Assembly: GCF_024497955.1 (NCBI RefSeq)
Contig: NZ_JANHKP010000002.1
Coordinates: 372,001 to 436,000, forward strand
DNA length: 64,000 bases
Direction: 5' to 3'
Origin: Streptomyces sp. C10-9-1
GTDB taxonomy: Bacteria > Actinomycetota > Actinomycetes > Streptomycetales > Streptomycetaceae
Shown here: positions 60,233 to 64,000 of the stretch, one piece after another
How the letters are laid out: each line of letters begins with the position of its first letter
Numbering within the stretch: the first letter of the stretch is position 1
Notes under the pieces: model-generated
What the model was told of the DNA's origin: nothing
The model's input: the letters and a program-made list of their open reading frames with translations, nothing else
Database searches by the model: none
Position numbers and translations under genes: made by a program

Positions 60233-60714
60233 CCGACCCTGTCCTCGACCGCCGCAGGGAGCTCCCTCAGACCCTCGGGACGCGGGTGGGGCTTGGCGTT
60301 CTGGAGCACGGCCGCGGTCTCCTTGGCCGACGCCACCGCCTTCTGCGGTCCCTTGCCCTGCTTGGCCTTCTTCATGAAGGCCATCCCCACCAGGCCCAGC
60401 AGCACGGCCAGGACGACGTTGACCGCGAAGGAGAGCAGGAAGCACACGCCCAGGTTGAACCCGGTCCACGCCTCGAAGCCGTAGGCGAGGGCGAAGCTCA
60501 GCATGGGAAGGGAGAACAGCAGCACCGTGGCGGCCAGGACGAGCACGACCCCGCCGAGGCCCGCCTTCTTCACGTCCTGCCGCAGCTGGGCCTTGGCCAG
60601 TGCGATCTCGTCGTGCACCAGTGCCGACATCTCGGCTGTCGCCGAGGCGACCAGCTGGCCGAGGCTGCGGTCGGCGCCGACGGCCTTCGCCGTGGTGTTG
60701 CCGGGATCGCTCAT
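60226..60714 (-). CDS. Phage holin family/DUF1469-like membrane protein
   Basis: Protein of 162 residues, ATG with GGGAGTC upstream. A helical lead (SLGQLVASATAEMSALVHDEIALAKAQLRQDVKKAG) is followed by two membrane helices (LGGVVLVLAATVLLFSLPMLSFALAYGF and LGVCFLLSFAVNVVLAVLLGLVGMAFM) and a basic Lys-rich tail. It matches the actinobacterial holin superfamily III (DUF1469) pattern. No phage genes are near, so a host membrane role is more likely. It lies 55 bases after nhaA in the same direction and is probably cotranscribed. Confidence 0.88.
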   Translation of the reverse strand: MSDPGNTTAKAVGADRSLGQLVASATAEMSALVHDEIALAKAQLRQDVKKAGLGGVVLVLAATVLLFSLPMLSFALAYGFEAWTGFNLGVCFLLSFAVNVVLAVLLGLVGMAFMKKAKQGKGPQKAVASAKETAAVLQNAKPHPRPEGLRELPAAVEDRVGV

Positions 60715-60769
60715 CGCTGACTCCCTCTCCAGATCCTGCGGTCTGCGCGTACTACCGTCCGATGTCAGA

Positions 60770-62173
60770 TCATGCCGGACCGTCGCCGTCCTCGCGCGAC
60801 GCCCCCGCCGCATCCGCCTTCCTGCGGTGCTCGGCGGCCTTCTCCTCGTAGATCGCGGCCATCCGCAGATGGTAGGCCGGATCGTCCTGCTCGTAGACAT
60901 CCGGTATCCCGGACATGTCGTCGTCGCGCTCCTCCTCGGCGTACAGCGCCTGGTAGGTGCGTACCCGCATCTTGAGGAGGACTCCGGCGAGGATCGCGGC
61001 GATCAGGGAGCCGACCAGCACCGAGGCCTTGACCTCGTCGGTGAGGACCTCGTCGCCCTTGAAGGCCAGTTCCCCGATGAGCAGCGAGACGGTGAAGCCG
61101 ATGCCGGCGAGGGAGGCGAGGGCGAAGACGTCCGGCCACCGGAGGTCCCTGTTGAGTTCGGCCTTGGTGAAGCGGGCCGTCAGCCAGGTGCCGCCGAAGA
61201 TGCCGAGGGCCTTGCCGACGACCAGGCCGAGCACCACGCCCAGCGTCTCCGGACGGGTGAACACGTCGCCGAGCGACTTGCCGGTCACCGCCACGCCCGC
61301 GGAGAAGAGGGCGAACAGGGGCACCGCGAAACCGGCGGAGATCGGGCGGACCAGGTGCTCGATGTGCTCGCCGGGCGACTGCTCCTCGCCCTCGCGGCGC
61401 GTGCAGCGGAGCATCAGGCCCATGGCGACGCCCGCGATCGTGGCGTGGACGCCGCTGTTGTACATCAGCCCCCAGATGGCCAGGGCGAGCGGGACGTACA
61501 CGTACCAGCCGCGCACCCCCATCCGCAGGAGCAGCCAGAACAGGAGCAGGCCGGCGGCGGCGCCGCCGAGCGCCGCGAAGTTGAGGTCCTCGGTGAAGAA
61601 CACCGCGATGATCATGATGGCGAACAGGTCGTCCACCACGGCGAGCGTCAGGAGGAAGGCCCGCAGAGCCGAGGGCAGGGAGGCGCCGAGCACGGCGAGG
61701 ACGGCCAGGGCGAAGGCGATGTCCGTCGCGGTCGGCACCGCCCAGCCGGCGGCCGAGCCCCCGCCGATCCCCGTGACCGTGAGGTAGACCAGCGCGGGGG
61801 CGATCATTCCGCAGAGGGCAGCCACCACGGGCAGTGCGGCGGCCCGGGGGTCGCGCAGCTCGCCCGCGACCAGCTCGCGCTTGAGTTCCACGCCCGCGAC
61901 GAAGAAGAAGATGGCGAGCAGGCCGTCCGCGGCCCAGTGCTGGATCGACAGGTCCAGGCCGAGGGAGGCAGGGCCGATGTGGAAGTCGCTGACAGCCTCG
62001 TAGCTGCCCCCGAAGGTGTTCGCCCAGATGAGCGCCACGACTGCGGCGAGCAGCAGCAGGATGCCGCCGACGGTCTCCGCGCGCAGGGCGTCGGCGACGA
62101 AGTTCCGCTCGGGCAGGGTGAGACGGCCGAGGAACGGCCGGTCGTCGCGGTTGTTGTCTCGGGGCGCTGTCAC
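60770..62173 (-). CDS. nhaA: Na+/H+ antiporter NhaA
   Basis: Protein of 467 residues, GTG with GGAGG directly upstream. About 11-12 membrane helices. The adjacent ion-binding aspartates D181-D182 are in LTLAVVDDLFAIMII (E. coli D163-D164). AVPTATDIAFALAVLAVLG is the unwound helix IV with the family Thr-Asp. HATIAGVAMGLMLRCTR and VGKALGIFGGTWL are also conserved. The ~60-residue hydrophilic C-terminus (DDDMSGIPDVYEQDDPAYHLRMAAIYEEKAAEHRRKADAAG) is longer than in E. coli. It exchanges external protons for internal sodium at high pH or salt. It heads an operon with the holin-like gene. Confidence 0.95.
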   Translation of the reverse strand: MTAPRDNNRDDRPFLGRLTLPERNFVADALRAETVGGILLLLAAVVALIWANTFGGSYEAVSDFHIGPASLGLDLSIQHWAADGLLAIFFFVAGVELKRELVAGELRDPRAAALPVVAALCGMIAPALVYLTVTGIGGGSAAGWAVPTATDIAFALAVLAVLGASLPSALRAFLLTLAVVDDLFAIMIIAVFFTEDLNFAALGGAAAGLLLFWLLLRMGVRGWYVYVPLALAIWGLMYNSGVHATIAGVAMGLMLRCTRREGEEQSPGEHIEHLVRPISAGFAVPLFALFSAGVAVTGKSLGDVFTRPETLGVVLGLVVGKALGIFGGTWLTARFTKAELNRDLRWPDVFALASLAGIGFTVSLLIGELAFKGDEVLTDEVKASVLVGSLIAAILAGVLLKMRVRTYQALYAEEERDDDMSGIPDVYEQDDPAYHLRMAAIYEEKAAEHRRKADAAGASREDGDGPA

Positions 62174-62310
62174 AGGAGGCCTCCGGGTCGGACGGGCATG
62201 ACAAAACAGTTGCCGACCAGACTTCCCGGCGCACCTCGAACGGCTTGTGCGTCAACGACGCGCACTTACTGTACCCATACGTGACAGTGGGACACATCGT
62301 GTACATGCCA

Positions 62311-62343
62311 GAACCCCCGTCGTCGTCGAGGCGACGGGGGTTC
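62311..62343 (-). terminator. Hairpin terminator of acs
   Basis: Perfect 12-bp arms (62311-62322, 62332-62343), 9-base loop, 38 bases beyond the acs stop. The rest of 62174-62380 is the AT-richer nhaA promoter region, including the dyad GTGCGTC-AAC-GACGCGCAC. Confidence 0.8.
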
Positions 62344-62380
62344 CGAAATGCCTGGTCGGAGCCGGTGGGGCCGGTTCCGG

Positions 62381-64000
<1,620 letters not shown>

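Noticed and set aside
60226..60714. Holin-family gene as a sign of prophage.
   Set aside because: No capsid, tail, integrase or lysin genes nearby; this family is common as a host membrane protein in actinobacteria.
62246..62310. Crp site upstream of nhaA (GTG ... GTCAC).
   Set aside because: Spacing is one base off the Streptomyces Crp consensus that I recall, so I did not annotate it.

Overview
The window is chromosomal DNA from a Streptomyces or a very close actinomycete. Evidence: very high GC with strong GC bias at third codon positions, GTG and TTG starts, a WblA-type WhiB protein, an actinobacterial Crp, a MarP-type protease, a class A PBP beside wblA, and terminators that are strong GC hairpins without T-tracts. 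From memory (not searched), the order acs-nhaA-...-nth-crp-...-wblA-PBP-...-asd-ask-...-recR matches the conserved core of Streptomyces chromosomes (SCO3563 to about SCO3620 in S. coelicolor). I see no insertion sequence, prophage, integrase or CRISPR array. Both edge genes are cut: a membrane-tethered PstS-like binding protein on the left and acetyl-CoA synthetase on the right.

Layout. 1-10.4 kb: PstS-like protein, C-terminally anchored trypsin-like protease, class III aminotransferase, GntR regulator translationally coupled to a glycosyltransferase fusion, secreted SGNH lipase. 10.5-19.6 kb: SLATT membrane protein, ybaB-recR-DUF5063, lipoprotein, aspartokinase followed by an ASADH-like gene that has lost its catalytic cysteine, then an ECF sigma factor overlapping a large single-pass membrane protein. 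19.7-33 kb: SURF1, S9 peptidase, and a three-gene membrane-domain locus on the minus strand (OB-fold NfeD/YqiJ-like protein, YqiK-type flotillin, 1692-residue AAA ATPase) divergent from a PucR/CdaR-type regulator; then TerD. 33-43 kb: molybdate uptake (HTH-TOBE regulator, ModA, fused ModB-ModC), a 1202-residue PutP-type symporter fused to PAS-GAF-SpoIIE phosphatase-ATPase domains, a secreted amidase with a frame-shifted tail, tRNA-Pro(CGG). 43-64 kb: metallophosphoesterase, YqeY, class A PBP, wblA, a pair of ArsA/Get3-like ATPases, DUF4177-RidA, Nudix-MBL, an SPFH protein, crp, nth, CoA-type Nudix, MarP, alpha/beta hydrolase, holin-like protein-nhaA, acs.

How the genes work together. Most are housekeeping or developmental: cell wall (PBP, amidase, MarP), lysine-family amino acids (ask/asd), DNA repair (recR, nth), global control (crp, wblA) and acetate and ion homeostasis (acs, nhaA). 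The most unusual items are the transporter-phosphatase fusion (37045-40653), the flotillin/NfeD/giant ATPase locus (22775-30974), the ASADH homologue with Cys replaced by Asp (15798-16913), and the frame-shifted amidase tail. Several genes have no Shine-Dalgarno sequence but a TANNNT box 6-7 nt before the start codon, which suggests leaderless transcripts.
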